Source of the DNA: an uncultured Odoribacter sp.
GTDB taxonomy: Bacteria; Bacteroidota; Bacteroidia; Bacteroidales; Marinifilaceae
DNA length: 64,000 nt
Direction: 5' to 3'
NCBI GenBank assembly: GCA_910589025.1
Contig: CAJURM010000003.1
Location: 124,001-188,000 of the forward strand
Shown here: positions 52,327 through 61,284 of the stretch, one piece after another
Layout: the number at the start of each line of letters is the position of its first letter
Numbering within the stretch: the stretch's first letter is position 1
Position numbers and translations under genes: made by a program
The notes under the pieces: model-generated
What the model saw: only the letters and a program-made list of their open reading frames with translations
The model's database searches: none
Told to the model about the DNA's origin: nothing

Positions 52327-52345
52327 AGTTTTTGTTTTATTGGAT

Positions 52346-53605
52346 TTAATCGATTTTACGTTTCATGAACCAGCCTTCTTTGAAAGCGATGTTCAGACGG
52401 ATTTTAGCATATTTTTCCTGGATCAGACCGTTCTTTTCGGTTCCCCTTATGCCCAGATCGAAAGCCACTCCTAACAGCAATTCCCGATTGGAAATGTATA
52501 CGGGCATTTGCGTTCCGAAGGTTACGCCGTAGGTATTGATGTGTACATTGTTGAGTTCGATTTGTGACCGGACGGCATAAGCTCCTAAGTTGTATTTGTT
52601 GCGTTGCCACCAGTACCTGCCGTAGCGTGCCGGTAACAGGGAAACTCCGATAGCCGCTTTGTGATAGTCATTGTATTCCTGGTCTTCGCCGAATTCCTTG
52701 TAAGAAGACATTTCCTGAAACGTATAATCTCCGGCAACAGTCCATTTGTCCTTATAATCGTAAGCAAAACCGCCGGAGATGCGGAGCGGATAAGAGATGT
52801 TTCCGTTATGCAGTCTTTCGTTGTCCAGTGTTTCGCTGCTTTGAGTTGAGGTATTTACTTTGTAAGATTCTAAATCTTTCCGGGCATTCATTTTGGATGA
52901 AAAATTGAATGCTGTTCCAAGCGTTAGTTTGGACTTGGGAGAAAGCGTCATGCCGTATTGGATACCTGCCGTGAAAATTGCATCGAAAACAGCGATTTTA
53001 TTCCGGCTGTTGATGTAATAACTGTCCGAAATCAACGGAATAAGATTCACTCTTTTTTCAATATTCCCGAATACTAAAGACGTATTGACACCGAGGGAGA
53101 GATTCCCGAATCTGTATGCCACTCCCAGATAGAAATCATTCAGTCCGCCTTCACCGGAAATCTGCTGGTTGTAATATTCATTGTCACTTCCGTTGATCAT
53201 TTTATAATAGTACAGGTCGTATCCGATGTCGGAACGTTGATTGAAACCCAAAGAGGTAAACAGATTTTTATAGATGCGGAATGCCATATTCAACGAGGCG
53301 TTCTGGGCTACCCTGTAACTGCTGTTTTCTTTGTGGGTAGAGATGTGCACATATTCACCGGTCACGCCAAACTGGAAATAGAAGCGGTTGCTGTCTAAAG
53401 CGGTATAAGAGGCCGGGTTCAGGAAGTTGATGTTATTGTTGTCGCGCATTGCGGCGGAAACGCCGCCCAGAGACGTATAGGGACCGTAATTATCCTGTAA
53501 AAGGCCGATTCCATACATGGAGTAAGGAGTTCCGGTGTTGTTCTGGCTGAAAACCTGCCAGGAAAACAGAAAACACAGCAGATATAACGGAATAATTTTT
53601 TTCAT
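52346..53605 (-). CDS. Outer-membrane beta-barrel protein (FadL/PorV-like fold), partner of DUF4270 lipoprotein
   Basis: The 419-residue protein starts MKKIIPLYLLCFLFSWQVFSQ, with a Sec signal peptide cleaved after about residue 20. Then comes GTPYSMYGIGLLQDNYGPYTSLGGVSAAMRDNNNINFLNPASYTALDS, a start typical of the Bacteroidetes FadL-like/PorV-type barrels (read here as separate short segments: the Asn-Pro-Ala-Ser-Tyr NPASY motif is characteristic). Amphipathic strands follow to the end. The upstream DUF4270 gene ends 13 bp before this start, an arrangement repeated widely in the phylum. The role is unknown; transport or T9SS-like surface assembly has been discussed for relatives. Confidence 0.75.
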   Translation of the reverse strand: MKKIIPLYLLCFLFSWQVFSQNNTGTPYSMYGIGLLQDNYGPYTSLGGVSAAMRDNNNINFLNPASYTALDSNRFYFQFGVTGEYVHISTHKENSSYRVAQNASLNMAFRIYKNLFTSLGFNQRSDIGYDLYYYKMINGSDNEYYNQQISGEGGLNDFYLGVAYRFGNLSLGVNTSLVFGNIEKRVNLIPLISDSYYINSRNKIAVFDAIFTAGIQYGMTLSPKSKLTLGTAFNFSSKMNARKDLESYKVNTSTQSSETLDNERLHNGNISYPLRISGGFAYDYKDKWTVAGDYTFQEMSSYKEFGEDQEYNDYHKAAIGVSLLPARYGRYWWQRNKYNLGAYAVRSQIELNNVHINTYGVTFGTQMPVYISNRELLLGVAFDLGIRGTEKNGLIQEKYAKIRLNIAFKEGWFMKRKID

Positions 53606-53618
53606 GGGAAAGTGAATA

Positions 53619-54926
53619 TTATTCGTAGAGAGCATAGTAAATATTTAAAACGGGGATACGGTCCACCGTCAGTCTGTTGAAACTGCCTGACATCAGGTCG
53701 GCGGGAACACTCACGATAACGTAGTTTTTAGTGTCTGCATCATTGCTTTGACAAAGGGTATTGTAATAATCCGTAATGTTGATGACAAACCGTTCCTCTT
53801 CCGGGCGGTTTTCTTCGCGGATTAATGTTCCGGTCACAGCATTTCCGTCGGGTTTGGTAATTGCGCTGATGAGGTCGTTGTCCGGATTGGACTGATAGAG
53901 ATAGAGCGTTTCCGGTAATTTGATTTCTTTGTAGCTTGAAGGTTGAGGACGTAATTCTATTTCCGCTTTGACAATGGTCTTGTATTTATCTCCGGCGGGA
54001 GCTACGGGCAGACGCATTTTTATGGCATAGCCGCTCAGGCCTTGCGTGACAAGCTGTCCATAGCTTATGCCCGGACGTGCTGCTTCATAAAACAACAGGT
54101 TTTCTGTTTGTTTGGTCAGGGCTGCATAGGGTGTGCCGGCAGCGTCGTTATGCAATTTTTCGTATGTATATTCATTGTAGGCAATACTCGGTGTGAATTT
54201 ATATACCTTTTCGTTTTCCGCGTCGTGGAAATGCAACTGTATGGAAATACTGTCCGCAGCCGCCGCAAAGCCGAATATACAGGTATTGTTATTGTCCGGT
54301 ATCAGGGTTACGCCCTTGAAATACTGGACAAAATAGTGGGCATTCTTGATGTATTCATCATTGTATTTCACTTTGTCAAACAATTCCAGACCCAACGAGT
54401 CATCCAGACGTATACAAAATTTATCCAGATGGCGGCGGTGTGGCAGAATCTGATAGCTCCCTAACGGTGTCGGATTATAGGGTGTGACTGTCGTATTATA
54501 CAAAAAATCGTTTTGTTCATGCAGGATGGGAAGCCGTGTGAGCTGGTGTAAATGAAAGGTTTGGATCTGATTCGTATCTCCCCAGATTTGTCCGTTGTAT
54601 TTGATATTAAAGGTAATGGAATCGAATCTGTGAATCGAATTGATCGGGTCTCCGCCGGCGGGCACAAGCGAAAAATAAGGTTGGGCATTGGTAAAGCCGG
54701 TAACGGGGTCATTGATTGCTCCGACAATCAGATTGTAAAGTTCGCTTCCTGTTTTAGCCGTGGAAGTAGGGAAAGAGTCCAGCTTGATGGTAGAACTGTT
54801 CTCGATGTTATATTTTACCAATTCCACGTAACTGTCATCATTGAGCAAATCCTGTCCGATGGAAGTCACGTCGTTATTGCAAGCCCAACATAGAATCAGA
54901 CAAAAAATAAAAGAAAAGTTTTTCAT
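53619..54926 (-). CDS. DUF4270 lipoprotein
   Basis: The 435-residue protein (start MKNFSFIF; a start three codons upstream is possible) has lipobox CWAC with Cys16. The mature N-terminus NNDVTSIGQDLLNDDSYVEL carries the family signature. The rest is a large beta-rich region with regularly spaced strands and a final DRIPVLNIYYALYE. DUF4270 occurs only in Bacteroidetes and its function is unknown. It is the first gene of a three-gene set DUF4270-barrel-TlpA on the minus strand, and faces a Kelch lipoprotein gene across about 200 bp. Confidence 0.82.
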   Translation of the reverse strand: MKNFSFIFCLILCWACNNDVTSIGQDLLNDDSYVELVKYNIENSSTIKLDSFPTSTAKTGSELYNLIVGAINDPVTGFTNAQPYFSLVPAGGDPINSIHRFDSITFNIKYNGQIWGDTNQIQTFHLHQLTRLPILHEQNDFLYNTTVTPYNPTPLGSYQILPHRRHLDKFCIRLDDSLGLELFDKVKYNDEYIKNAHYFVQYFKGVTLIPDNNNTCIFGFAAAADSISIQLHFHDAENEKVYKFTPSIAYNEYTYEKLHNDAAGTPYAALTKQTENLLFYEAARPGISYGQLVTQGLSGYAIKMRLPVAPAGDKYKTIVKAEIELRPQPSSYKEIKLPETLYLYQSNPDNDLISAITKPDGNAVTGTLIREENRPEEERFVINITDYYNTLCQSNDADTKNYVIVSVPADLMSGSFNRLTVDRIPVLNIYYALYE

Positions 54927-55053
54927 TTTATACATTTTGCGATAATCAAGATGCGAAGGTAAAATTATTTTCTAAAAATAATATCCTGATAACGCCTTAA
55001 TTTACAGAAGCAGTAATAATTAGTGTTTGGTAACGTAATTTAATGGAAAACCT

Positions 55054-55084
55054 ATTGGATTTAGTCATAAAATATGTAGTTTTG
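55054..55084 (+). promoter_or_regulatory. Promoter of the Kelch lipoprotein gene
   Basis: ATTG (55054-55057), a 19-bp spacer and TAGTTTTG (55077-55084, exact -7 match) have the same layout as the pyrB leader promoter. The start codon follows at 55130. Confidence 0.55.
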
Positions 55085-55129
55085 CCCGAGTTTTAGATAA
55101 AAATTGAAAAATTGAAATATAAATTATTT

Positions 55130-56263
55130 ATGAAAACGCTTAGAAATTTAAGTTTTTTGTTCGTTGCAGGACTTTTCTTTGCCGGCTGTCATTCCAATGA
55201 TGACGAGGTGGGAAACTGGAAGAAGGTGGAATCCTTTGGCGGGATGGGGCGTTTGGGCGCAGTTTCTTTTGTTTTGGGGGAAAGAGCATACGTCGGAACA
55301 GGTATAAGTGAAAATGCCCGGGAGTTGAAGGATTTTTACTACTGCACTGCCAATAGTGATAAGGATATTGTCTGGAACAGAGATACGGCAACTTTCCCCG
55401 GGGGGGCTCGTTTAGGTGCGGTTGCTTTTTCTACCGGTAAAGTGGCGTATGTCGGATTGGGATATTCTGCCGGTCAGCACCAGGGTTCTACGAGAACAGA
55501 AGAATATTTTGATGATTTTTATAAATACGATGGAAAAACGTGGACGAAAGTGGCTGCTAAATTCCCTGGCGAGCTGCGTCGTTATGCGTTAGGTTTTTAT
55601 GTGCCGGACCCGAATAACAGCGGAAAAGGAAAAGCATACGTCGCTTACGGCCAGTATAACAAAGGAAGTGAAGGTTCCGGACCATTGAAAGACTGGTGGG
55701 AGTTTGATTTGGAAACGGAAACCTGGAAAGAAGTGACCTGGACATTCGGAGAAAAAAGAGCTGGAGCATGTGTTGCTGTAATCGGATCGGATGCTTATAT
55801 CTTTACCGGACAGGACGGAAGTTCCTATCCGAACGATGTGATTCGTTTTTCTCCTTTTAAATCAGAACCGTTAAAATTTTTGGATCAATTAAAAGATAAA
55901 GACGGACAGAGTTTTGATAATGATTACGGCATGATACCGAGAGGATATGCTGTTGCTTTTGCTGTCGGTAAGGAATCCGACCAGTCTGCCCGTATTTATT
56001 TGGCTTCCGGTGCCAGAGGGAATTTGCTGGCTGATTGCTGGGAGTTCAATCCTTATAAGGGAGAAAAAGGAAGATGGGATGAAGTGACCAGCTTGCCTTC
56101 TTTTGCCTTGAGACAAGCCGCTTGTGCTTTTGTTCTGAATGATGTGGGTTATATTGCTGTCGGAGGTAGTACAAGTGTTCCGGCCAGCAGTTCGTTATCT
56201 GTAAAACAAACCACTTATTTGTTCGAACCGGGCATAGACGATGATGATCAGGATGATGATTAA
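55130..56263 (+). CDS. Kelch-repeat lipoprotein
   Basis: The 377-residue protein starts MKTLRNLSFLFVAGLFFAGC (Cys20 acylated), then HSNDDE, an acidic export-type signal. The mature part consists of about five to six Kelch blades with recurring patterns such as RLGAVSFVLGERAYVGTG, RLGAVAFSTGKVAYVGLG, RYALGFYV..AYVAYGQ, RAGACVAVIGSDAYIFTG and RQAACAFVLNDVGYIAVGG, which would close into a beta-propeller. The C-terminus is strongly acidic (DDDDQDDD). It is divergent from the DUF4270 gene; Kelch and DUF4270 genes are neighbours in other Bacteroidetes, suggesting a shared surface function. Confidence 0.85.
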   Translation: MKTLRNLSFLFVAGLFFAGCHSNDDEVGNWKKVESFGGMGRLGAVSFVLGERAYVGTGISENARELKDFYYCTANSDKDIVWNRDTATFPGGARLGAVAFSTGKVAYVGLGYSAGQHQGSTRTEEYFDDFYKYDGKTWTKVAAKFPGELRRYALGFYVPDPNNSGKGKAYVAYGQYNKGSEGSGPLKDWWEFDLETETWKEVTWTFGEKRAGACVAVIGSDAYIFTGQDGSSYPNDVIRFSPFKSEPLKFLDQLKDKDGQSFDNDYGMIPRGYAVAFAVGKESDQSARIYLASGARGNLLADCWEFNPYKGEKGRWDEVTSLPSFALRQAACAFVLNDVGYIAVGGSTSVPASSSLSVKQTTYLFEPGIDDDDQDDD

Positions 56264-56281
56264 TTTTCTATAATGAATCTG

Positions 56282-56312
56282 AAACGGGGTGTGAGAACAT
56301 CCCGTTTTTTGT
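56282..56312 (+). terminator. Terminator of the Kelch lipoprotein gene
   Basis: aaacggggtg (56282-56291) and catcccgttt (56298-56307) pair with one G-T wobble, then T6. Confidence 0.8.
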
Positions 56313-56354
56313 TTATATTTACCCGACCTTAATCACGCAAGAAAATACTGCCGG

Positions 56355-58313
56355 ATGAGACGCTATTTAATTCTCTTTTTTCTTGGTTTGTCGCTGACCC
56401 TTTCTGCCCAATGGAATACTTACAACATGTTACAGATGGGGAAAAGTGCGATTTATTTCGACGACTACATCAGTGCAATAGAGAATTTCAACAACATCAT
56501 AAGGATTAAACCTTATCTCTCGGAACCCTATTTTTTCAGAGGCTTGGCCAAGATGAACCTGGATGATTACGAAGGGGCGATAAAAGACTATACCCAAGCC
56601 ATTGAGCTGAATCCGAACTACTTCCATGCGTATATGTACCGGGGGGTAGCTTATCATAACCTGCGGAAATTCAAGGTGGCGATGCAGGATTACAATACCG
56701 CCATTTCCATCGATCCCGGAAATGCCTATGTGTATGCCAACCGGGGAATGACCAAGGCGGAAACCGGAGACTTCGAGGGAGCTGAAAAAGATTACTCCAA
56801 ATCGTTGCTTATTGACGATAAACTGATGGCGGCCTATCTGAACCGGGCTATCATGCGGGAGAAAATGGAAGACGTGAACGGGGCAATGGCAGACTGCAAT
56901 GCGGCGGTAAAACTGAACATGTTTTCGGATGATGCTTACGGATTGAGAGGCTACCTGTGGTATAAACAGAAAAACTACCATAATGCTGTTGAAGACTACA
57001 ACCGGGCACTGAAAGCGAATCCTAAAAACGAACGTATTCTGATGAGCCGTGCTATGGTGTGGTATGACATGAAGAAATACCAGGAAACCCTGGACGATTA
57101 TACCCGCATCATAGAGATAGACAGCAATTATATCTATGCATTTTATAACCGGGCGATGCTGCTGGCGGAAATCGGGGACTATAATCATGCTATTACTGAC
57201 CTGGACAAAGCTGTTGAGATGAATCCCGACAACATCCTGATTTATTTCAACCGGGGACTTTTGAAGTTGCAGGTAAAGGATTTGCACGGAGCTTACAACG
57301 ACTTCTCAGAGAGTATCCGGTTATATCCGGATTTTGTAAAGGCATACATGATGCGTGCTATGGTGAATAACGAAATGCAGGATTATGCTTCTGCCGACAA
57401 CGACTCCCGTCAGGCAAGGTCCATCATGGAACGCTACCGGAAGATGAAAGAGGGGGATAAAAATGCCCTGGTGGATACGACGGAAAACTTTCAGCGCCTG
57501 ATCGATTTCAATGCCCGTACGGATAAAATGCGGGATGTGATTAATGGAAGGGTGCAGGACAAGAACGTCATCGTGTCTTTGCAGGAAATATTCTGTGTCC
57601 AGTACCAGAGTATGGACTCCTTGAGGACAGGGAAATTCCAGTACTACAACCGGCACATCACCGACTTTAATCAGCGGCATGACTACAATCCGGCACTGGC
57701 GTTGTCAAACAGGCATTTCAATTATTCTCCGGAGCTGGTGAAGAGCCGTATCGAAGAACTGACCCGGCATCTGCAAGAGAAAGAAGACGAGGACTTGTAT
57801 TTGTTGAGAGGCATATTTTATATGGCCAACTATGAATACCCGAAGGCGGTGGACGATTTTTCGGAAATACTGAAAAAGAATCCCGATCATTTGCTGGCTA
57901 TATTTAACAGAGCGAATGCCCGGATGCTGATGTATGACTACATCGGTACCATCGACGAAAAGGCGTCCCGCTATGTTGTGGGAGAAGAGAGCAAAGAGGT
58001 AAAAACCGTAGTTGATTACTCGCAGGTGCTGGCGGACTACAACAGATGTCTGGAATTGGATCCTGCTTTTATCTATGCCCTGTTTAATATCGCCAATGTG
58101 TATGTGAAGAACGAAAAAATAGAACAGGCCATAGATACCTATACCAGGGTGATAGCCAAGGACAGGGATATGGCGGAAGCCTATTTTAACCGGGGACTGT
58201 TGTATATTTACATTGGCAGAAAGGCGGAAGCCAATGCCGATTTGAGCAAGGCGGGGGAAATCGGAATACCGGAAGCCTATAATATCATTAAGCGTTATTG
58301 TAAAGAAAAATAA
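56355..58313 (+). CDS. Exported tetratricopeptide-repeat protein
   Basis: The 652-residue protein has a signal peptide (1-18, SAQ cleavage). At least ten TPR units run from residue 25 to about 365, each with the canonical W/Y-N..A..DY..AI spacing (for example YEGAIKDYTQAIELNPNYFHAYMYRG). A non-TPR linker spans about 370-470, and four to five more repeats run to the C-terminus. TPR solenoids bind peptides or scaffold complexes. Location is periplasmic, partner unknown. It lies alone between the Kelch gene and the convergent XRE regulator. Confidence 0.88.
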   Translation: MRRYLILFFLGLSLTLSAQWNTYNMLQMGKSAIYFDDYISAIENFNNIIRIKPYLSEPYFFRGLAKMNLDDYEGAIKDYTQAIELNPNYFHAYMYRGVAYHNLRKFKVAMQDYNTAISIDPGNAYVYANRGMTKAETGDFEGAEKDYSKSLLIDDKLMAAYLNRAIMREKMEDVNGAMADCNAAVKLNMFSDDAYGLRGYLWYKQKNYHNAVEDYNRALKANPKNERILMSRAMVWYDMKKYQETLDDYTRIIEIDSNYIYAFYNRAMLLAEIGDYNHAITDLDKAVEMNPDNILIYFNRGLLKLQVKDLHGAYNDFSESIRLYPDFVKAYMMRAMVNNEMQDYASADNDSRQARSIMERYRKMKEGDKNALVDTTENFQRLIDFNARTDKMRDVINGRVQDKNVIVSLQEIFCVQYQSMDSLRTGKFQYYNRHITDFNQRHDYNPALALSNRHFNYSPELVKSRIEELTRHLQEKEDEDLYLLRGIFYMANYEYPKAVDDFSEILKKNPDHLLAIFNRANARMLMYDYIGTIDEKASRYVVGEESKEVKTVVDYSQVLADYNRCLELDPAFIYALFNIANVYVKNEKIEQAIDTYTRVIAKDRDMAEAYFNRGLLYIYIGRKAEANADLSKAGEIGIPEAYNIIKRYCKEK

Positions 58314-58339
58314 AAGGAGGAGATTTTCTTCTCCTCCTT
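58314..58339. terminator. Terminator shared by the TPR and XRE genes
   Basis: aaggaggaga (58314-58323) and tctcctcctt (58330-58339) form a 10-bp stem that starts right at the TPR stop codon. It overlaps the last bases of the convergent XRE gene. A-rich sequence lies to the left and a short T-rich part to the right. Confidence 0.65.
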
Positions 58340-58760
58340 ATTTACCTTTGGTTTTTTCTGGTTTTTCGTAATGGCTCAGCCGCTCTTCCAGCTTGCCCGA
58401 TTCGCGGTAAAGTTCTTTCAGTTCATACTCTTTCCTCTCAAGCAGAGTCTTCAACAACGCGATTTCTTTTTCCTTATCGATGCAATCTTCACAAAAACCG
58501 TATTCATTCCGGTTAATCTGACGCAATTGCTTTTGATCCATAAACATAGGGCCGATTTCCCGGATCAGCCAATTGGCATTCAACTCCGGATATTCACGGA
58601 TGATAGACAGCAAGTGCTTGTCGGGGATAGGATCCTGGCAATTTATCCAGTTGCTTACCTGTTGCCTTGCCTTTAATCCTAACCGAATACGAAGTTCTTC
58701 CTGTGAGATCTTCTTTTCAAAAAGAAAACGTTCCAATCTTTGATTTACGGATAAATCCAT
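58338..58760 (-). CDS. XRE-family helix-turn-helix regulator with C-terminal coiled coil
   Basis: The 140-residue protein has an N-terminal helix-turn-helix (about residues 5-65). Recognition features are ISQEELRIRLGLKARQQVSNWINCQDPIPDKHLLSI. Then comes NANWLIREIGPMF, typical of Bacteroidetes phage-repressor-like XRE proteins. A CEDC cysteine pair (about residue 91) and a heptad-rich, highly charged helix (about 95-130, KEKEIALLKTLLERKEYELKELY) indicate dimerisation through a coiled coil. A perfect palindrome lies 18 bp upstream of the start (58778-58793) and may be its own operator. Target genes are unknown. Confidence 0.85.
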   Translation of the reverse strand: MDLSVNQRLERFLFEKKISQEELRIRLGLKARQQVSNWINCQDPIPDKHLLSIIREYPELNANWLIREIGPMFMDQKQLRQINRNEYGFCEDCIDKEKEIALLKTLLERKEYELKELYRESGKLEERLSHYEKPEKTKGK

Positions 58761-58777
58761 AAGTTTAATCTTTTAAG

Positions 58778-58793
58778 TATTTACTTGTAAATA
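58778..58793. promoter_or_regulatory. Palindrome upstream of the XRE regulator, putative operator
   Basis: TATTTAC (58778-58784) and GTAAATA (58787-58793) are perfect inverted repeats with a 2-bp spacer. Size and spacing suit a dimeric XRE regulator, and the location is between the gene start and its likely promoter region. Confidence 0.5.
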
Positions 58794-58915
58794 GTGTTAT
58801 ACTCTTTGTGAAAATAAAAGTTTACAACACGCATCCTTTCCGTCTGATAAGATAAAATAAAATCGGAAATCACATTACTTTTAAAGAAAAAAAAGTGGAA
58901 GTAAACGGGGAAAGG

Positions 58916-58957
58916 AACCTCGGGAAGCATTGCAGGCTTACAATGCTTCCCGAGGTT
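58916..58957 (-). terminator. 17-bp perfect hairpin downstream of mpl
   Basis: aacctcgggaagcattg (58916-58932) and caatgcttcccgaggtt (58941-58957) form a perfect 17-bp stem with an 8-nt loop, just after the mpl stop. There is no clear T run, but this is the likely transcript end for mpl. Confidence 0.6.
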
Positions 58958-58964
58958 AATAGGA

Positions 58965-60320
58965 TTAACCCAATAATTGTCTGGCAGTTGCTTTAATGTC
59001 GATTCCGCTGAAATTGCCGGAAGTCATGATCAACAAGACAGTGTTCCCGTACTCTTGTTGTTGCAAATAGTCTAAAAGTTGGCGGTTATCAGTAAACACC
59101 CGGAGGTGCTGGCAATCAAATCCCTTTTTTACATCTTCGGCTTCAATGGCAGGGAGTTTTTTATGGGCCACCACTTCGGGATTGAAGAACACGACGGGAG
59201 TGTCTGCCTGGTCCATGCAATTTTTATATTGGGGCAGGAAAGCGGCATTCAGGCTGCTGAATGTGTGAAGCTCCATACAGGCAATCAGCTTTTTGTCCGG
59301 ATATTGTTCCTTCACCGCTTGTATTGTAGCTTTCAGCTTGGACGGTGAATGGGCAAAATCGAGGTAGGCAATGGATTGCGGCGTCTCCGCAATTTTTTGC
59401 AGACGCTTGGCTGCTCCTTTATAGCTGGCGATGGCTTTCAGAAAATCGCTTTCCGGAATGCCGATTTCCCGGCAGGCAAGAAAGGCAGCCGCGAGATTCT
59501 GCATGTTGTGAAGACCGAAAATCTGTAATTCCGTTTCTTCATTGCCCCGGAGGTAAGTCTTGCCGTTCCGGGTGGTATGGGGAAGGCATTCGTAAGGGAT
59601 CACCTTTACTGAAGGGTGGGCACGGCAGGTAATCTGCCGTATGTTTTCATCTCCCTGATAAAAGATAAGGCTTCCGTTCTCCTGTATGGTCTCGATGAAA
59701 TGGGCGAATTGCTCCACATAATTGCTGAATGTAGGGAAAACATTCATGTGGTCCCAGGCAATGCCCGTCAATATGGCGATGTCCGGGCGGTAGTGATGGA
59801 ACTTGGGGCGCAGGTCAATGGGGGAGGACAAGTATTCGTCCCCTTCAAAAACCGCTACCTTACTGGAATGGCTCAGATGAACCATTGTGTCGAATCCGTC
59901 CAGCAGGGCGCCTACCATATAGTCAAATTCCACACCGCATTTCTTGAGCACGTGCATAATCATAGACGTGGTAGTGGTTTTACCATGACTCCCGCCTACG
60001 ATGATTCTCTTTTTATCCTTGGTCTGTTCATAGAGGTATTCGGGGTAGCTGTAGATGCGAAGCCCCAGTTCCCTTGCTTTGATTAATTCCGGATTGTCTT
60101 CTCTGGCATGCATGCCCAAGATAACGGCATCCAGGTCCGGCGTGATTTTTTCCGGAAACCAGCCCCACTGAGCCGGGAGAAGCCCGGCTTTTTCCAGTCT
60201 GCTGCGGGAGGGTTCAAAAATTTCGTCATCGGAACCGCTCACTTGGTATCCTTTCCCGTATAAAGCCAGAGCGAGGTTGTGCATGGCACTTCCCCCAATG
60301 GCGATAAAATGTATTTTCAT
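58965..60320 (-). CDS. mpl: UDP-N-acetylmuramate:L-alanyl-gamma-D-glutamyl-meso-diaminopimelate ligase
   Basis: Recycles the murein tripeptide by attaching it directly to UDP-MurNAc. From MKIHFIAIGGSAMHNLALAL the protein has 451 residues and three Mur-ligase domains. The UDP-binding domain starts with IAIGGSAMHNLA. The ATPase domain has GSHGKTTTTSMI (about residues 112-123) and the Mg-binding FEGDEYLSSPIDLRPKFHHY, which is typical of Mpl. The C-terminal domain has YLDFAHSPSKLKATIQA. The longer frame from 60539 runs through AT-rich intergenic sequence and is rejected. It fits with the NagZ-like fusion at 48116 as part of peptidoglycan recycling. Confidence 0.94.
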   Translation of the reverse strand: MKIHFIAIGGSAMHNLALALYGKGYQVSGSDDEIFEPSRSRLEKAGLLPAQWGWFPEKITPDLDAVILGMHAREDNPELIKARELGLRIYSYPEYLYEQTKDKKRIIVGGSHGKTTTTSMIMHVLKKCGVEFDYMVGALLDGFDTMVHLSHSSKVAVFEGDEYLSSPIDLRPKFHHYRPDIAILTGIAWDHMNVFPTFSNYVEQFAHFIETIQENGSLIFYQGDENIRQITCRAHPSVKVIPYECLPHTTRNGKTYLRGNEETELQIFGLHNMQNLAAAFLACREIGIPESDFLKAIASYKGAAKRLQKIAETPQSIAYLDFAHSPSKLKATIQAVKEQYPDKKLIACMELHTFSSLNAAFLPQYKNCMDQADTPVVFFNPEVVAHKKLPAIEAEDVKKGFDCQHLRVFTDNRQLLDYLQQQEYGNTVLLIMTSGNFSGIDIKATARQLLG

Positions 60321-60480
60321 AGGGTATTGTCGCTTTTGTATTTCTTGCTCACAAAGTAAGAGAAAAAATAAGACAATGATAAAGTTTAGCTGAAAAATGA
60401 TGGACGAGGCATGTAATTTGTTAGGGAGGAAAAGGCGCAGGCAGGGAAGAATAGGTTTGGATTTAATATAGGATGACGAT

Positions 60481-61284
60481 ATGTGGAAAACAGTATGGCT
60501 TTGCGGGATTGTATTGGGGTGTTGGGGATGTTCCCACACCTTTGAATACCATCCTTATGAACTTAAATTACAGAATAAGTATAAAAACATCAACCAGCGG
60601 AATATGGAAGAGTTGTTGGCGCGCGACCGGAACCGCGACACCGTCCGCTTTATCATGATGGGAGATACCCAACGCTGGTATGACGAAACCAAGGCTTTTG
60701 TGAAAGCGGTGAACAGGAGGACGGACGTTGATTTCGTTATTCATGGCGGAGATATTACCGACTTCGGGCTGAAAAAAGAGTATTACTGGATACATGACAT
60801 CATGAGCGGATTAAATGTGCCTTACGTGGCCATCATCGGAAATCATGACAATCTGGGTTCGGGAGAAGAGGTATACGAAGCAATGTATGGTGCCCTGAAT
60901 TTTTCGTTTATTTATAGCGGGATCAAGTTTGTGTATTTGAATACCAATGCATTGGAATACGATTATTCCATGCCTGTACCGGATTTTAAATTCATTGAAG
61001 AACAGATCGCCGATACGAGTTATTATCATTCGTCTGTTGTGGCGATGCATGTCCCTCCGGAAGGCACGGAATTTAACAACAATGTGGCTAAACCGTTTCA
61101 GGAGTACATCCGGCGGCTTACCAACCTGAGATTTTGTTTGCATGCACACAACCATCGCCTCATGGTGACAGATTTCTTTCAGGATGGTCTGATATACTAC
61201 GGTTCGGATGCCATCGTTCACCGGAATTATTTGTTGTTTACGGTTACTCCTGACTCTTATACGTATGAAGTGGTTTATTTTTAA
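60481..61284 (+). CDS. Calcineurin-like metallophosphoesterase lipoprotein
   Basis: The 267-residue protein has an N-terminal lipoprotein-type signal (CGIVLGCWGC, probable acylated Cys17). The dinuclear metal site is complete: MGDTQ (about residue 60), GGDITD, GNHDN (about 120), MHVPP (His) and HAHNH (about 220). The substrate is not predictable; family members cleave phosphodiesters or phosphomonoesters, including UDP-sugars and nucleotides. The following gene overlaps it by 20 bp, so the two are translated together and probably act together at the envelope. Confidence 0.88.
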   Translation: MWKTVWLCGIVLGCWGCSHTFEYHPYELKLQNKYKNINQRNMEELLARDRNRDTVRFIMMGDTQRWYDETKAFVKAVNRRTDVDFVIHGGDITDFGLKKEYYWIHDIMSGLNVPYVAIIGNHDNLGSGEEVYEAMYGALNFSFIYSGIKFVYLNTNALEYDYSMPVPDFKFIEEQIADTSYYHSSVVAMHVPPEGTEFNNNVAKPFQEYIRRLTNLRFCLHAHNHRLMVTDFFQDGLIYYGSDAIVHRNYLLFTVTPDSYTYEVVYF

